Assembly (NCBI GenBank): GCA_963789565.1
Contig: CAWBKX010000002.1
Coordinates: forward strand, 1,240,001-1,304,000
Source: CALAGB01 sp963789565
GTDB taxonomy: Bacteria > Chloroflexota > Chloroflexia > Thermomicrobiales > Thermomicrobiaceae
DNA length: 64,000 bases
Direction of reading: 5' to 3'
The notes beneath the pieces were generated by a model. The model was not told where the DNA came from and did no database searches. It saw only the letters and a list, made by a program, of their open reading frames with translations. Shown here one piece after another: positions 15,802 through 25,119 of the stretch (position 1 is the first letter of the stretch; the number at the start of each line of letters is the position of its first letter). A program made the position numbers and the translations under genes.

Positions 15802-16589
15802 GAGACGCCGACCTGTGCGCGTCCACGCAGGGTGGCCAGCAGCGTCGCCTTCAACGACGTGAAGCGCTCGTCGGTAACCATCTCATAGCGGCGTGGACGG
15901 GGCAGATCGATCGGTTGATCGATGAGAAATCGACCCGGACGCGCGCTCATGACGAGCACCCGGTCGGAGAGGAGCACGGCCTCTTCGACATCGTGCGTGA
16001 TGAAGACGATGGTTCGACCCAATTCCTCCCAGAGACTCAGCAGCCATTCCTGCATATCGGCGCGTGTGAGCGCGTCCAGCGCGCCGAACGGCTCATCGAG
16101 GAGCATCACTCGTTGTTCAGTCAATACGGTGCGCAGGAACGCCGCGCGTTGTCGCATGCCGCCCGAGAGCGTCGATGGATAGCTCTCCTCGAAGCCACGC
16201 AGGCCAAAGCGATCGATTAGTTCTCGCGCACGCTCACGCGCGTCACGCTTGGAAACGCCTGCCACCTCCAGCCCCAGTGCTGCGTTGTCCAGCACGGTAC
16301 GCCAGGGAAGGAGGAGATCTTTCTGATGCATGTAGGCGGTCCGCCCAAGGCGGTGCGGTTCGAAGTGACCGTCAAGGAGGACGTTGCCCGAAGTCGGCTG
16401 CTCTAGCCCAGCCACAATATTCAGGAGCGTGCTCTTGCCGCATCCGCTGGGGCCAACGATGCTGACGAACTCGCCGCTCGCGACCGTCAGGTCGATGCGG
16501 TCGAGCGCGTGAACCTCTCCCTGGCGCGTGACGAACGTCTTGGTTACGTCGCGCAGTTCAAGCGGGATGCGGGAGTCGCCGTCTGTCAT
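15798..16589 (-). CDS. thiZ: ThiZ-like ABC transporter ATP-binding protein
   Basis: A 263-residue ABC ATPase with Walker A GPSGCGKST, Q-loop at YMHQKDLLLPW, signature LSGGMRQR, Walker B VMLLDEPFGALD and the switch His in FITHD. It belongs to the nitrate/taurine/thiamin-precursor (SsuB/TauB/ThiZ) group. The ATG at 16589 overlaps the deformylase stop by 4 bp, so I prefer it to longer in-frame starts. It energises uptake with the adjacent permease and binding protein. Confidence 0.9.
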   Translation of the reverse strand: MTDGDSRIPLELRDVTKTFVTRQGEVHALDRIDLTVASGEFVSIVGPSGCGKSTLLNIVAGLEQPTSGNVLLDGHFEPHRLGRTAYMHQKDLLLPWRTVLDNAALGLEVAGVSKRDARERARELIDRFGLRGFEESYPSTLSGGMRQRAAFLRTVLTEQRVMLLDEPFGALDALTRADMQEWLLSLWEELGRTIVFITHDVEEAVLLSDRVLVMSARPGRFLIDQPIDLPRPRRYEMVTDERFTSLKATLLATLRGRAQVGVS

Positions 16590-17878
16590 TGGATCGCCCC
16601 TGGCTTCGGCCTGTTGCACCAGGAGACGATCATCTCGGCGTAGATGCGGGCGGCGGATACAAGGTCGTCGACGTCGATCCATTCGTCGATGACGTGGGCC
16701 TGAGCCAACTCACCTGGACCGTAGATGACGGTGGGGATGCCTGAGGAAGCCAGCCAGCCAGCGTCGCTGACCGAAGGCCACATCACGTACTGGGCGTCCT
16801 TGCGCCGGACGCGTCGGTGAATGTCGGCCAGCGTCGTCACTGCCGGATGCTCACGGTCGATGCTCGCAGCAGGAAAGATTTCACCTCGATCCTCGATCAT
16901 CGAACGACCGCCCCAGCGAAAAGTCGGCAGATGATCGCGCAGCCAAAAATCGGTTGCCGCAACGCGGTTGAGATGGTCCTCGACCTCGGCGGTCACCTGC
17001 TCCCAGGTTTCATTTGGATAGAAATGCACTGTTACCCACAGGGCGCAACGGTCTGCCATGAACGCCGGATGACGCCCACCTTCGATCACCGCCGGATTGA
17101 TGGTCATCGCACCAGGTGCGAACCCTGGGTACGACTTCATCACGGCCCACTCACGCTCGAGGTTCTGCAAGCCCTGGATGAGGAGCATCATCTTTTCTAT
17201 AGCGCCGGCGCCGCGTATGCCGCCACCCGCGTGAATCGTGCGCGCGCGCATTCCATCATGCAGCGTTTCGGGGCTCTGGATCTCAATCCAGCCCGTGATG
17301 ACCCCGCCCTGTCCTGAAATGGCAAGGCCGGTCGGCTCAGGCACGATGGCGAAGTCGGCCGCATATCCACGTTCGACGCAGCTCAGCGTGCCCGCCTCAC
17401 CCTGCTCTTCACCGATCACCGATTCAAACAACAGGTCACCACCCAGGTCGAGGCCAAGCTCACGCACGACGCGCGCGGCGAAGAGCGCCGCTGCCAGTGG
17501 CCCCTTCATATCGGTAGCACCGCGCCCGTAGAGGCGGCTGCCCTCCAGCGACGCCGCAAACGGATTTCTCGTCCAGCGTTCGAGCGGCCCCGTCTCGGCT
17601 ACGTCGATGTGACCGTTGAACATGAGTGACGCCGCACGGTCTGAATTCGAACCTCGGAGACGAGCCACGACGTTTGGATCGCCGGGGTAGACCTCGAAGC
17701 GGTCGATCTCGAAACCAAGTCCGGCCAGGTAGTCCGCGACGAATTGCTGCGCTTCGGTCGTATTTCTCCCAGGTGGGCTCAACGTCGGGAAGGAGATGAG
17801 CCTGCTCGCCAGCTTGACGAGCTCATCCCGTCGAGAATCGACACCTTCACGAATTGTTTCGGCCTGCGCAGGCGACAT
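16586..17878 (-). CDS. YlmB-like formylaminopyrimidine deformylase (M20/ArgE family)
   Basis: A 430-residue M20 metallohydrolase with canonical ligands: HxD in NGHIDVAE, Asp in GRGATDMKG, the EE pair in VIGEEQGE, and a C-terminal His in AQAHVID. Two features point to the YlmB role, removing formyl from N-formyl-4-amino-5-aminomethyl-2-methylpyrimidine for thiamin salvage: it is the first gene after a TPP riboswitch, and ThiX/Y/Z-type transporter genes follow with 4-bp overlaps. Without that context it would only be called ArgE/DapE-like. I set the start at the ATG at 17878; an earlier in-frame start at 17986 would lie before the riboswitch terminator. Confidence 0.82.
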   Translation of the reverse strand: MSPAQAETIREGVDSRRDELVKLASRLISFPTLSPPGRNTTEAQQFVADYLAGLGFEIDRFEVYPGDPNVVARLRGSNSDRAASLMFNGHIDVAETGPLERWTRNPFAASLEGSRLYGRGATDMKGPLAAALFAARVVRELGLDLGGDLLFESVIGEEQGEAGTLSCVERGYAADFAIVPEPTGLAISGQGGVITGWIEIQSPETLHDGMRARTIHAGGGIRGAGAIEKMMLLIQGLQNLEREWAVMKSYPGFAPGAMTINPAVIEGGRHPAFMADRCALWVTVHFYPNETWEQVTAEVEDHLNRVAATDFWLRDHLPTFRWGGRSMIEDRGEIFPAASIDREHPAVTTLADIHRRVRRKDAQYVMWPSVSDAGWLASSGIPTVIYGPGELAQAHVIDEWIDVDDLVSAARIYAEMIVSWCNRPKPGAIQ

Positions 17879-17941
17879 CGTACGTCTTTCACGTCTGTGC
17901 GTTGAGTTCACATAGCGGTCAGTAGCGACGCCAGGGCTGGG

Positions 17942-17980
17942 CAAAACAAAACGGACGTTGCCTGAGTGGCCAGCGTCCGT
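17942..17980 (-). terminator. Riboswitch-controlled intrinsic terminator
   Basis: On the minus strand, ACGGACG (17980-17974) pairs with CGTCCGT (17957-17951), followed by TTTTGTTTTG. ACGCTGG at 17976-17970, overlapping the stem, can pair instead with CCAGCGT inside the aptamer (18011-18005). This fits termination when TPP is bound. Confidence 0.75.
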
Positions 17981-17997
17981 GGACATCCGTCGAATTC

Positions 17998-18085
17998 ACT
18001 CCCTACGCTGGAATTACCCAGGTCAGGTTCACCGGTCGGTGGCGGATATGTGGCCACCCTCTCAGCCTGGCTCCCCAAGCCCCCG
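17998..18085 (-). ncRNA. TPP (THI-box) riboswitch
   Basis: The minus strand carries the hallmark THI-box elements in order: GGGGAGCC, then CTGAGAGGG (18065-18057), a variable hairpin, then TGAACCTGACCTGGGTAAT and CCAGCGTAGGGA (to 18000). These form the pyrimidine- and pyrophosphate-binding arms of the thiamin pyrophosphate aptamer. A terminator follows at 17942-17980, then the deformylase/thiZXY operon, so high TPP should switch off salvage uptake. Confidence 0.95.
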
Positions 18086-18119
18086 TCGTACTGACGTGCT
18101 TATTGATTTGTTATGCCGG

Positions 18120-18149
18120 ACTTTAGCACCACTCCAAAGCGGGTGTCAA
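18120..18149 (-). promoter_or_regulatory. Promoter of the TPP-riboswitch operon
   Basis: On the minus strand TTGACA (18149-18144) and TAAAGT (18125-18120) are 18 bp apart. Transcription would start near 18112, just before the aptamer. Confidence 0.5.
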
Positions 18150-18173
18150 CGAACTGTCCGGCTCCAACCGGCG

Positions 18174-19004
18174 TCAGAGCGACGCGCGGATCACGTTGAT
18201 TTTGTCTCGCAAAGCCTGCGCCGCCATGCGAGCGGCGCGGGCGAAGTCTGGCCCGCTTCCAGCATAGGTGATCCCACGCGACGAGTTGATCAGTACGCCG
18301 CCGCCATTAGCGTCGAGCCCCGCCTTCACGGACGCTTCCAGATCACCCCCTTGCGTGCCAACACCCGGTATCAGTATCGGCACATCCGGACAGATCCCGC
18401 GCACGTCGGCCAACTCCTGCGGCCACGTGGCGCCGACCACAGCGCCGCACGTGCCGTAGGTTTCCTGCCAATCGGCGACTCGTTGCGCCATCCGCTGATA
18501 GAGCGGGATGTGCTGCCCGTCGTCCGAGACGTCCAGGTTCTGCACGTCTGCGCTGCCCGGGTTGGAGGTTCGGACCAGAATGAATGCCGCACGATCCTCA
18601 TGGCACAAAAATGGCTCCAACCCGTCCAGTCCGATATAGGGATGGACGGTTACCGCGTCGAAGCCCATCGTGCCGTAGTAGCCGCGCGCATAGGCCTCGG
18701 AGGTCACCCCGATGTCACCCACCTTGGCGTCCAGCAGCACCGGGATCGACGGATCGATCATGCGGCGTGTCTCCATCAGTGCCTCGATGCCCGCCGCGCC
18801 ATAGGCCATGTAGAAGCCGAGGTTCGGCTTGTAGGAACAGACCAGGTCGGACGTGGCCTCGATGATTGCCTTGTTGAACTCGACGATTGCGGAGGGGTCT
18901 GAGCGCAGATGCGTGGGGAAGCGTCGAATATCGGGATCGAGTCCGACGCAGAGCAACGAATCGTTGCGTTTCGCTGCAACTTCGAGACGTTCCGCGAAGC
19001 GCAC
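18174..19004 (-). CDS. pyrF: Orotidine 5'-phosphate decarboxylase
   Basis: A 276-residue OMP decarboxylase (EC 4.1.1.23), last step of UMP synthesis. It shows the family start LLCVGLDPD, YKPNLGFY, the catalytic core LLDAKVGDIG (Lys and Asp), and phosphate-binding PGVGTQGGD plus SSRGI. This pattern fits the longer group 2 PyrF. The GTG at 19004 is preferred, with GGAGGTGGAGC upstream; an in-frame ATG at 19193 would add a Cys/Pro-rich stretch unlike PyrF. It is divergent from the dehydratase at 19208 and not next to other pyr genes. Confidence 0.93.
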   Translation of the reverse strand: MRFAERLEVAAKRNDSLLCVGLDPDIRRFPTHLRSDPSAIVEFNKAIIEATSDLVCSYKPNLGFYMAYGAAGIEALMETRRMIDPSIPVLLDAKVGDIGVTSEAYARGYYGTMGFDAVTVHPYIGLDGLEPFLCHEDRAAFILVRTSNPGSADVQNLDVSDDGQHIPLYQRMAQRVADWQETYGTCGAVVGATWPQELADVRGICPDVPILIPGVGTQGGDLEASVKAGLDANGGGVLINSSRGITYAGSGPDFARAARMAAQALRDKINVIRASL

Positions 19005-19207
19005 GCTCCACCTCCTTATCGCCGCACTCGCCGGTGCCGGACGCGCTGCACACCAATTCGCCACCCAAGGTGGGTGGGGGCGTCGCATTGAATGGCCCGA
19101 GGGGCAAGGATAGCACAGTGGTCGATTTGGGGATGGACAGAAACATCTATTCAGATGACACTCCGAGACAGACCCGCAAGCGGTACACTTCAACGGGAAG
19201 GACGGCT

Positions 19208-20197
19208 ATGTCGGCGCTTGAAGCCCCTACGTTTCAAGACGTGTTGCGCGCGCGCTCGGTGGTGCGACGCTATCTCGAACCAACCCCTCTTATGTCGCGA
19301 CCAGCGCTCGACGAGCGACTCGGATTTTCCGCCTACCTGAAATGCGAGAACCTGCAGCCGATTGGGGCATTCAAGATTCGCGGTGGTCTCTTCCTTATGA
19401 GCCACCTCTCTTCCGACGAACGCGAACGCGGCGTTGTGACCGCCTCGACCGGCAACCATGGTCAGTCGATCGCTTATGCCGCCCGTGAGTTCGGTGTCCG
19501 CGCGATCGTCTATGCGCCAGAAGGAGCGAATCCCGACAAAGTCGCGGCTATGAAGCGGTTGGGTGCCGAGGTGGTCCTGTCAGGCCGCGATTTCGACGAC
19601 GCACGCATGGCCGCCGGGAAGCGAGCGACTGACGACGGTATGCGCTTCATTCATTCGGCCAACGAGCCCGATCTCATCGCCGGAGTGGGCACGTATGCGC
19701 TCGAGGTGATCGAAGCTGTCCCTGATCTTGACACTGTCATCGTGCCAATCGGGGCAGGCAGCGGTGTGTGCGGCACGCTCACCGTGATGAAGACTATCAA
19801 CCCAAAGATCAAGGTCATTGGCGTCCAGACAACGCACATGGATGCCGTCTATCGCTCCTGGAAAGAGGGTCGACTCGTCGAGCTCGACAGTGGCACGACC
19901 TTCGCCGACGGATTAGCGACGCGCGTGGCCTTCGAACTTCCGTTGCGGATCATCAGCGAGGCGATTGACGACATTCGATTGGTGAGCGACGAGGATCTCT
20001 GTCGCGCGATCGTGATGCTCCTCGAGGACGCGCATCTCGTTGCTGAAGGGGCCGGTGCTGCGTCGCTGGCGGCCGCCGTTCAGCTCCGCGACGAGTTGGC
20101 AGGTCAGAAGGTCGCCTTGATCGTGAGCGGTGGGAACATTACGCTTGACACGTTGCGCTGGGCGATCTCGACGGGGACGGGAGCACAAGGAGTTTGA
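19208..20197 (+). CDS. Threonine/serine dehydratase-like PLP enzyme
   Basis: A 329-residue fold-type II PLP enzyme. The lysine that binds PLP is in GAFKIRGG, the substrate loop is TASTGNHGQS, and the phosphate-cup glycines are in PIGAGSGVCG. Lacking a C-terminal regulatory domain, it resembles biodegradative threonine ammonia-lyase (TdcB), serine dehydratase or EutB-type enzymes rather than biosynthetic IlvA. It would give 2-oxobutyrate or pyruvate plus ammonia. The ATG at 19208 with GGAAGG upstream is the first plausible start; upstream in-frame sequence is antisense to pyrF. It ends 39 bp before the TPR gene. Confidence 0.88.
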   Translation: MSALEAPTFQDVLRARSVVRRYLEPTPLMSRPALDERLGFSAYLKCENLQPIGAFKIRGGLFLMSHLSSDERERGVVTASTGNHGQSIAYAAREFGVRAIVYAPEGANPDKVAAMKRLGAEVVLSGRDFDDARMAAGKRATDDGMRFIHSANEPDLIAGVGTYALEVIEAVPDLDTVIVPIGAGSGVCGTLTVMKTINPKIKVIGVQTTHMDAVYRSWKEGRLVELDSGTTFADGLATRVAFELPLRIISEAIDDIRLVSDEDLCRAIVMLLEDAHLVAEGAGAASLAAAVQLRDELAGQKVALIVSGGNITLDTLRWAISTGTGAQGV

Positions 20198-20236
20198 CGG
20201 GGAGCAACCGGCGAATCCGCCGGTGGGAGCACGTAA

Positions 20237-22336
20237 ATGGTTGATCAGGTCGGCCGATGGCTACGACGCCGCCAAGGCATCGAGCGGAATCCCATTTATC
20301 GACTGGCGATGGACGTCAGCGAAGGGCGGATGACGCCGGATGCCGCGTATCGGTCGGTTGAACGGAGTTCGCTCCTCAACCGGCTGGCTGACGGCGATAT
20401 GTGGCAACTCGACCGTGAAGCGGAGCTGATGTCGGCCGACGACTCCGAACGCGCCCTTTTTCTCATCCGACTCACCATCCTGGCGGCGCGCTACAAAGGG
20501 TTCGACCGGTTACTGGTCGATTGCAATCTGCGCGCGGCCGACCTATTAGCGACGCTCGGCAATGACAAGGACCAGGAGCTTCACCTGCGTGAGGCTCTGC
20601 ATGCGTCCGAGCGCATCGCCAACATTCAGGGCAAGCGCCGGGCATTGGCTCGGCTGGCGCGCGTCGCCTTTGATCGCGGCGACACCGAGCGGGCTCGCGA
20701 GCTCCTCAACCGACAGCTCGAATCGGGCCGTGAGGACTCCGACACGCTCGAAGACGTCGAGACCGCCATCCTGCTTGGTGACCTGGCGCGAACTGACAAC
20801 GATCCTATTGGCGCGCAGGAGTATTACCAGCGTGCTGCCCGCAGTGCTCGTCGCGTCGGGCACTTCGCAGGTGTGGTCGATGCACTGTTGCGTCAGATCG
20901 TTATCCTGCGCGAGTTGGGCGAGACCGAAGATGCCGTCCTCATCCTGCAGCAGGCGCAGGACGCCGCCGATCGCACGATCGACGTGCGGTCACAGGCGGA
21001 AATCGCGATACAAACCGGCGCTATCCTGGCCGAGCAGCATCAGAACCAGCAGGCACGTGGCTACCTGGTGACCGCACTGGACCGTGCACGCTCCATGTCC
21101 GACATCGCCATCGAGAGTCGCGCGCTCATGGGACTGGCTCGCGTTGAGCAGCGTTCGGGTCGCGCATCGGAAGCCGCCATGCACTTCGAGGAACTAGCTG
21201 AGCTTGAATTGCGGCTCGGCAACCGCTCGGCGGCCGTACGTGCTCGTCTCGACGCGGCGGAGATCTATCTGGGTCAGCGCGATCCCAATCGCGCGTTGGT
21301 GGCCTTGCAGCAGGCTCAGCCGTTAGCCGATGAACTCGAAGACCCAGCCATACATCAGCAAGTCCTGGGCTCGCTCGGGTTGGTTTACGGCGCACTCAAC
21401 CGGCGCAATGACGCGGTCGAGTCCCTCATGAACGCAGTACAACAGGCGCGACGCGCGGGAGACGCCGAGCAGGAGGGTCGCTGGCTGCTGGGAATCGGTG
21501 ACGTGCTGCTCGATTTCGGAGAGCTCGACGACGCGCTGGCTATTGCAAAGCGAGGCTTCGAGATCGCGCGCGAAACCGGTAACGCGCGCATGGAAGCACA
21601 GTCGACCGGCCTTATGGGCTCGATCAGCCTGGCACGCGGTCTTTATCGGGACGCGGAAGAGCATCTGCTGCGCGCGGTTTCGGTCTCCAGCCATTACGGC
21701 GACCCAAGCGATCAGCTCGGCTATCTGCAACTTTTGGCGCAGATTGGACGAAAGTCGGGCCAGCCGCAGATCGCCATCCGCTACTTGCGTCAGGCGCTCG
21801 ACATCGCCACGCTCTACGCCGGATCCGAATCGCACGTGCGCCTGCACGGCCAACTCGCGCGGCTGCACGCATCGCTGAATCAGCTCGACGAATCGGAAGA
21901 CCACTACGTCTCTGCGTATCACGCGGCGGAGGAATCTGGACAGCCGACGCTGGCCGCCCGCGCGTTGCGCGGTTTGGCCATGATTCAGGACTCACGAGGC
22001 GACACCGCCTCAGCCTTTGACAACTATTCACGAGCCCTGGAGCTCGCCGATCAGATCGGCGACCTGCGCACTTCAGCCGCTCTACGATACAACCTGGGTG
22101 CCATCCTTTATGAACGCGGCGACCTCGAAGGCGCACGCTCCAGCCTCAACCGCTCGCTTGAAACAGCTATGGCCGTCAGCGACTACGAAACAGCCGACGC
22201 CGCGCGAGAACTGCTGCGCTGGCTTACCTCTTCGGCCCCGGACAGCGACGATCACGGCTGGACGGAAGATCTGCTCCTCAACGAGTTCGCGGTCGAGAAC
22301 GAACCCGACCGCTGGCGCGATTCTTCTCGTTCCTAG
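20237..22336 (+). CDS. Large tetratricopeptide-repeat protein
   Basis: A 699-residue, almost wholly helical protein built of TPR-type pairs through most of its length, with recurring A-x-x-Y/F patterns (ALDRARSM, RNDAVESLMNAVQQAR, DTASAFDNYSRALEL, EGARSSLNRSLE). It has no signal peptide, membrane segment or enzymatic motif, and probably acts as a scaffold. The ATG at 20237 follows GGGAG. The next gene codes for a pseudo-phosphatase/propeller membrane protein, and the two may work together, which is inferred only from adjacency. Confidence 0.85.
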   Translation: MVDQVGRWLRRRQGIERNPIYRLAMDVSEGRMTPDAAYRSVERSSLLNRLADGDMWQLDREAELMSADDSERALFLIRLTILAARYKGFDRLLVDCNLRAADLLATLGNDKDQELHLREALHASERIANIQGKRRALARLARVAFDRGDTERARELLNRQLESGREDSDTLEDVETAILLGDLARTDNDPIGAQEYYQRAARSARRVGHFAGVVDALLRQIVILRELGETEDAVLILQQAQDAADRTIDVRSQAEIAIQTGAILAEQHQNQQARGYLVTALDRARSMSDIAIESRALMGLARVEQRSGRASEAAMHFEELAELELRLGNRSAAVRARLDAAEIYLGQRDPNRALVALQQAQPLADELEDPAIHQQVLGSLGLVYGALNRRNDAVESLMNAVQQARRAGDAEQEGRWLLGIGDVLLDFGELDDALAIAKRGFEIARETGNARMEAQSTGLMGSISLARGLYRDAEEHLLRAVSVSSHYGDPSDQLGYLQLLAQIGRKSGQPQIAIRYLRQALDIATLYAGSESHVRLHGQLARLHASLNQLDESEDHYVSAYHAAEESGQPTLAARALRGLAMIQDSRGDTASAFDNYSRALELADQIGDLRTSAALRYNLGAILYERGDLEGARSSLNRSLETAMAVSDYETADAARELLRWLTSSAPDSDDHGWTEDLLLNEFAVENEPDRWRDSSRS

Positions 22337-22399
22337 CGTTCGTACGCGCTCTGTTAGACGCCCTTCTCACTTTTGCCCCTAGACGTACGTACACCCTTA

Positions 22400-22408
22400 T
22401 GCTAGACT
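22400..22408 (+). promoter_or_regulatory. Extended -10 element before the propeller gene
   Basis: TGCTAGACT matches the TGn-extended -10 pattern seen before rpsU and the citrate synthase. No clear -35 is present. Confidence 0.4.
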
Positions 22409-22540
22409 GAACGTTGCCAGGCGGTCAACGAACCGGACCCCCTTTGGAACGAGCGCACTCAAATGTGTGGCAAGCATATGCGCCTGCCGCCGGGGATCCC
22501 TTTGCCCGCTTTCAGCCGTATTGGGGACGGTCGACCTTCG

Positions 22541-24988
22541 ATGAAAGACGGGACTTCCATGCCTCTCGTTGAAACTCGCCCACACGAACTCGTCATCCGC
22601 GCAGGAGGACTGACCGAGGGAACCGCGTTCTTGTCGATCGATCCAGTCGATGACCTGGGCAAGGAACACTCGCAGCGCTTGTACATCGCGCTCGAGCCAG
22701 TGCAAGATTCGCCGCTCGCGGGCAGCGTCGCTGATGAAGTGATGCAGCGTTTGCGCACCGCGGTTCAAAAAGGTGGATCTCAGAGCGCGACCTCACTCCT
22801 AATGGGCGCCATCGAGGACGTCAACCACTGGCTTGTTCAGGCCAACGCGGTGCGCACACCGGATCGCCGTGTTTCGTTTGGGTTCAGTTGCGTCATGGCG
22901 CGCGGCGACGACGTCTACATCGCTCAATCCGCCCCAAGCCAGATATTGATCGCACAAGAAGGTGAGCTCTACGCTTTCCCTGAGCTTGACAGCTGGCACT
23001 GGAGCAACGATCAGGAGCGAGACGACGGCACCTCCCCACTCGGTGCTCGCGAGACGTCACAGCCGGACATGTACTACACCAAGATCGCCTCCGGTGACGT
23101 CATGGTCCTCTGCTCGACCTCAGTCGCGCGCATCCTCTCGCGCGGTCCGCAGGACGTATTTCTACGTGGCGAAGCGGACGACATCCTCGCCCATATCGAC
23201 GAAATGGCGCGCATGTATTCGGTTGAAGACGCCCACGCCGCGGCCATCGTCGTTCCCTACCATCGGCGCCAGCGCTCACGCGAGCGGCCGGACGTCACCA
23301 AGCGTCTGACCTCCTGGTGTTATCATCTGTTACCGGAGGAGACGGCCGAACGTCTTCGCCGCCTGAGACGCACGGATGAAAAGGTTGACCTGCAGTCGCA
23401 GGATGTGCACAATTTCGAGTATTCAGCGGATGCACCGGCGACTGATTCGATCTCAACGACCCACGCCTGGGAAGAATTCGATGAGCCCGTCGCAGCGAGT
23501 CCAACACGAGGGCGACGAGCGTCGGCCGTCATCGATACTCCCCGTGAGATCGCGACCGATTCCAGTACGGGGGACGACGAGTACTGGTATCCGGAACCAG
23601 CCGCCCAGTCCGCACAGGACATTGATTACGATGACGCACCGCGCGAGAGGGGTCGAACCCTGACCGACCTTCTGGCCGGAGTAATACTGGCGTTTTCGGC
23701 TGCGGTCGTTGGCGTCTGGCAACTGACCGTCAATCGCGATCGCCCGATCGACGGGCCGCGCGATGACGGTACGCTTGGTCTACCCAAGCTGAATCGCTAC
23801 GACGATTCAATGCATATGCCGGACTTCACCTCGATCAGCCGCCGACTGCCGCGCACGCCATTCAATCGCGTCACCGCCATTGTCGCGGTGGTGCTCGTTG
23901 CCATTCTCGCGACTGCCCTGGGCATTTCGATTCACAACAGCCACGTGCGTGCCCACAAGGCCAAGATCGAGGCGGCATTCAACACGGTCGTGTCACAGCG
24001 ACAGCAGGGCGAGCAGGCGAATGACCCGGCGACCGCACAAGCATTCTTCCTGTCAGCTCAGCAGAGCCTGCGTGATGCGACTGCGGTCGGCCTCGATCCC
24101 GTACGAGCCGCTCAGCAGCAGCAGGCGATCTCGACGGACATTGATCAGGCCCTCAAAATCGACCGTCTTTCCAACATTCAGGTGCTCGGCGGGGTGCCCG
24201 CCGCTCCAGCCGGAGTCAAGCCAACCGTCTTTATGGGTAACGGTCAGGTCTTCGTGTTCACCGATGCGCTGTATCGCCTCGATTCCAATGGCTCACAGCT
24301 GGTTAGACTGATCGGCAGCGGAGACAAAGTCGGCGATGCGACCACCGGAACGCTTGAGGGTGCCGCCTGGGGCGACGGTACACCGATCGTCTTCGACGGC
24401 AGCGCGGCCTACGTCCTCGATCCGACGACCGCCACCTGGTCCAAGCAGCCGGTGGGAACTTTTGGTTCACCCCATACCGGAATCGCGGCCACCAACGGCT
24501 ACGCTGGCAACCTCTACCTGCTGAAGCCTGACACGGCGCAAATCCTGAAGTTCACCGCCGGTTCCTTCTCGTCAGCGCCGGAGGACTGGACGTCGGGAAT
24601 GGATACGTCGGATCTCGGAAACGCGGTCGACATGGCTATCGACGGACACATCTACGTCCTATTGAAGGATGGCCGCGTGCTCGACCTCTACCGGAGCTCG
24701 ATCAATTCGACCGTTTCACCGACGGTCACCCCGGCGATCACGGACGCGGTGGCCCTCTCGGAGCAGCCTGACCGCCCGTACTACTACGTCGCCGACAGCC
24801 AGGGACGCATCATCCGCCTCGACCAGAACGGCCAGATGGTGCAGCAGTTCGAATCGAAAGATGGTGAGGCGTCGCTCAGCGGTCTGCAGGACATGGTCGT
24901 CGACGATGGAACCAGCACGGCCTATATCCTGACAGATAAGGCATTGATGACCGTGCGTCTCCCTGGCGCGCCAAGCACCCAAAACTAG
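22541..24988 (+). CDS. Membrane protein: degenerate PP2C-like domain and C-terminal beta-propeller
   Basis: About 815 residues from the ATG at 22541 (alternatives: 22463, 22559). The N-terminal ~250 residues look like a PPM/PP2C phosphatase fold but lack metal-binding Asp motifs; where PP2C reads SDG, this has STS in GDVMVLCSTS, so it is probably a pseudo-phosphatase. A Ser/Asp-rich linker and two hydrophobic segments follow (LLAGVILAFSAAVVGVWQLTV near 23670, and IVAVVLVAILATALGISI near 23880), then a coiled-coil-like Gln-rich stretch. The C-terminus (from about 24180) carries repeated strand motifs ending in VYL/IYVLL/YYVAD, as in a beta-propeller. Exact function unknown; a sensory or secretion-linked role is possible. 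A strong terminator follows. Confidence 0.6.
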   Translation: MKDGTSMPLVETRPHELVIRAGGLTEGTAFLSIDPVDDLGKEHSQRLYIALEPVQDSPLAGSVADEVMQRLRTAVQKGGSQSATSLLMGAIEDVNHWLVQANAVRTPDRRVSFGFSCVMARGDDVYIAQSAPSQILIAQEGELYAFPELDSWHWSNDQERDDGTSPLGARETSQPDMYYTKIASGDVMVLCSTSVARILSRGPQDVFLRGEADDILAHIDEMARMYSVEDAHAAAIVVPYHRRQRSRERPDVTKRLTSWCYHLLPEETAERLRRLRRTDEKVDLQSQDVHNFEYSADAPATDSISTTHAWEEFDEPVAASPTRGRRASAVIDTPREIATDSSTGDDEYWYPEPAAQSAQDIDYDDAPRERGRTLTDLLAGVILAFSAAVVGVWQLTVNRDRPIDGPRDDGTLGLPKLNRYDDSMHMPDFTSISRRLPRTPFNRVTAIVAVVLVAILATALGISIHNSHVRAHKAKIEAAFNTVVSQRQQGEQANDPATAQAFFLSAQQSLRDATAVGLDPVRAAQQQQAISTDIDQALKIDRLSNIQVLGGVPAAPAGVKPTVFMGNGQVFVFTDALYRLDSNGSQLVRLIGSGDKVGDATTGTLEGAAWGDGTPIVFDGSAAYVLDPTTATWSKQPVGTFGSPHTGIAATNGYAGNLYLLKPDTAQILKFTAGSFSSAPEDWTSGMDTSDLGNAVDMAIDGHIYVLLKDGRVLDLYRSSINSTVSPTVTPAITDAVALSEQPDRPYYYVADSQGRIIRLDQNGQMVQQFESKDGEASLSGLQDMVVDDGTSTAYILTDKALMTVRLPGAPSTQN

Positions 24989-25000
24989 CCAGGACACGCA

Positions 25001-25036
25001 ACGGCCGGCACTTCAACGTGCCGGCCGTGTTTGTTT
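25001..25036 (+). terminator. Intrinsic terminator
   Basis: A perfect 11-bp stem ACGGCCGGCAC/GTGCCGGCCGT with a 6-nt loop is followed by GTTTGTTT. It lies 12 bp after the propeller gene. Confidence 0.85.
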
Positions 25037-25119
25037 GGCTCCGAATATCACCTTTCATCCATCGAGATTAGACGCCTGGAGCGCGTTGCCCGATGACGGT
25101 CTATTGGGCTGATTTCATC

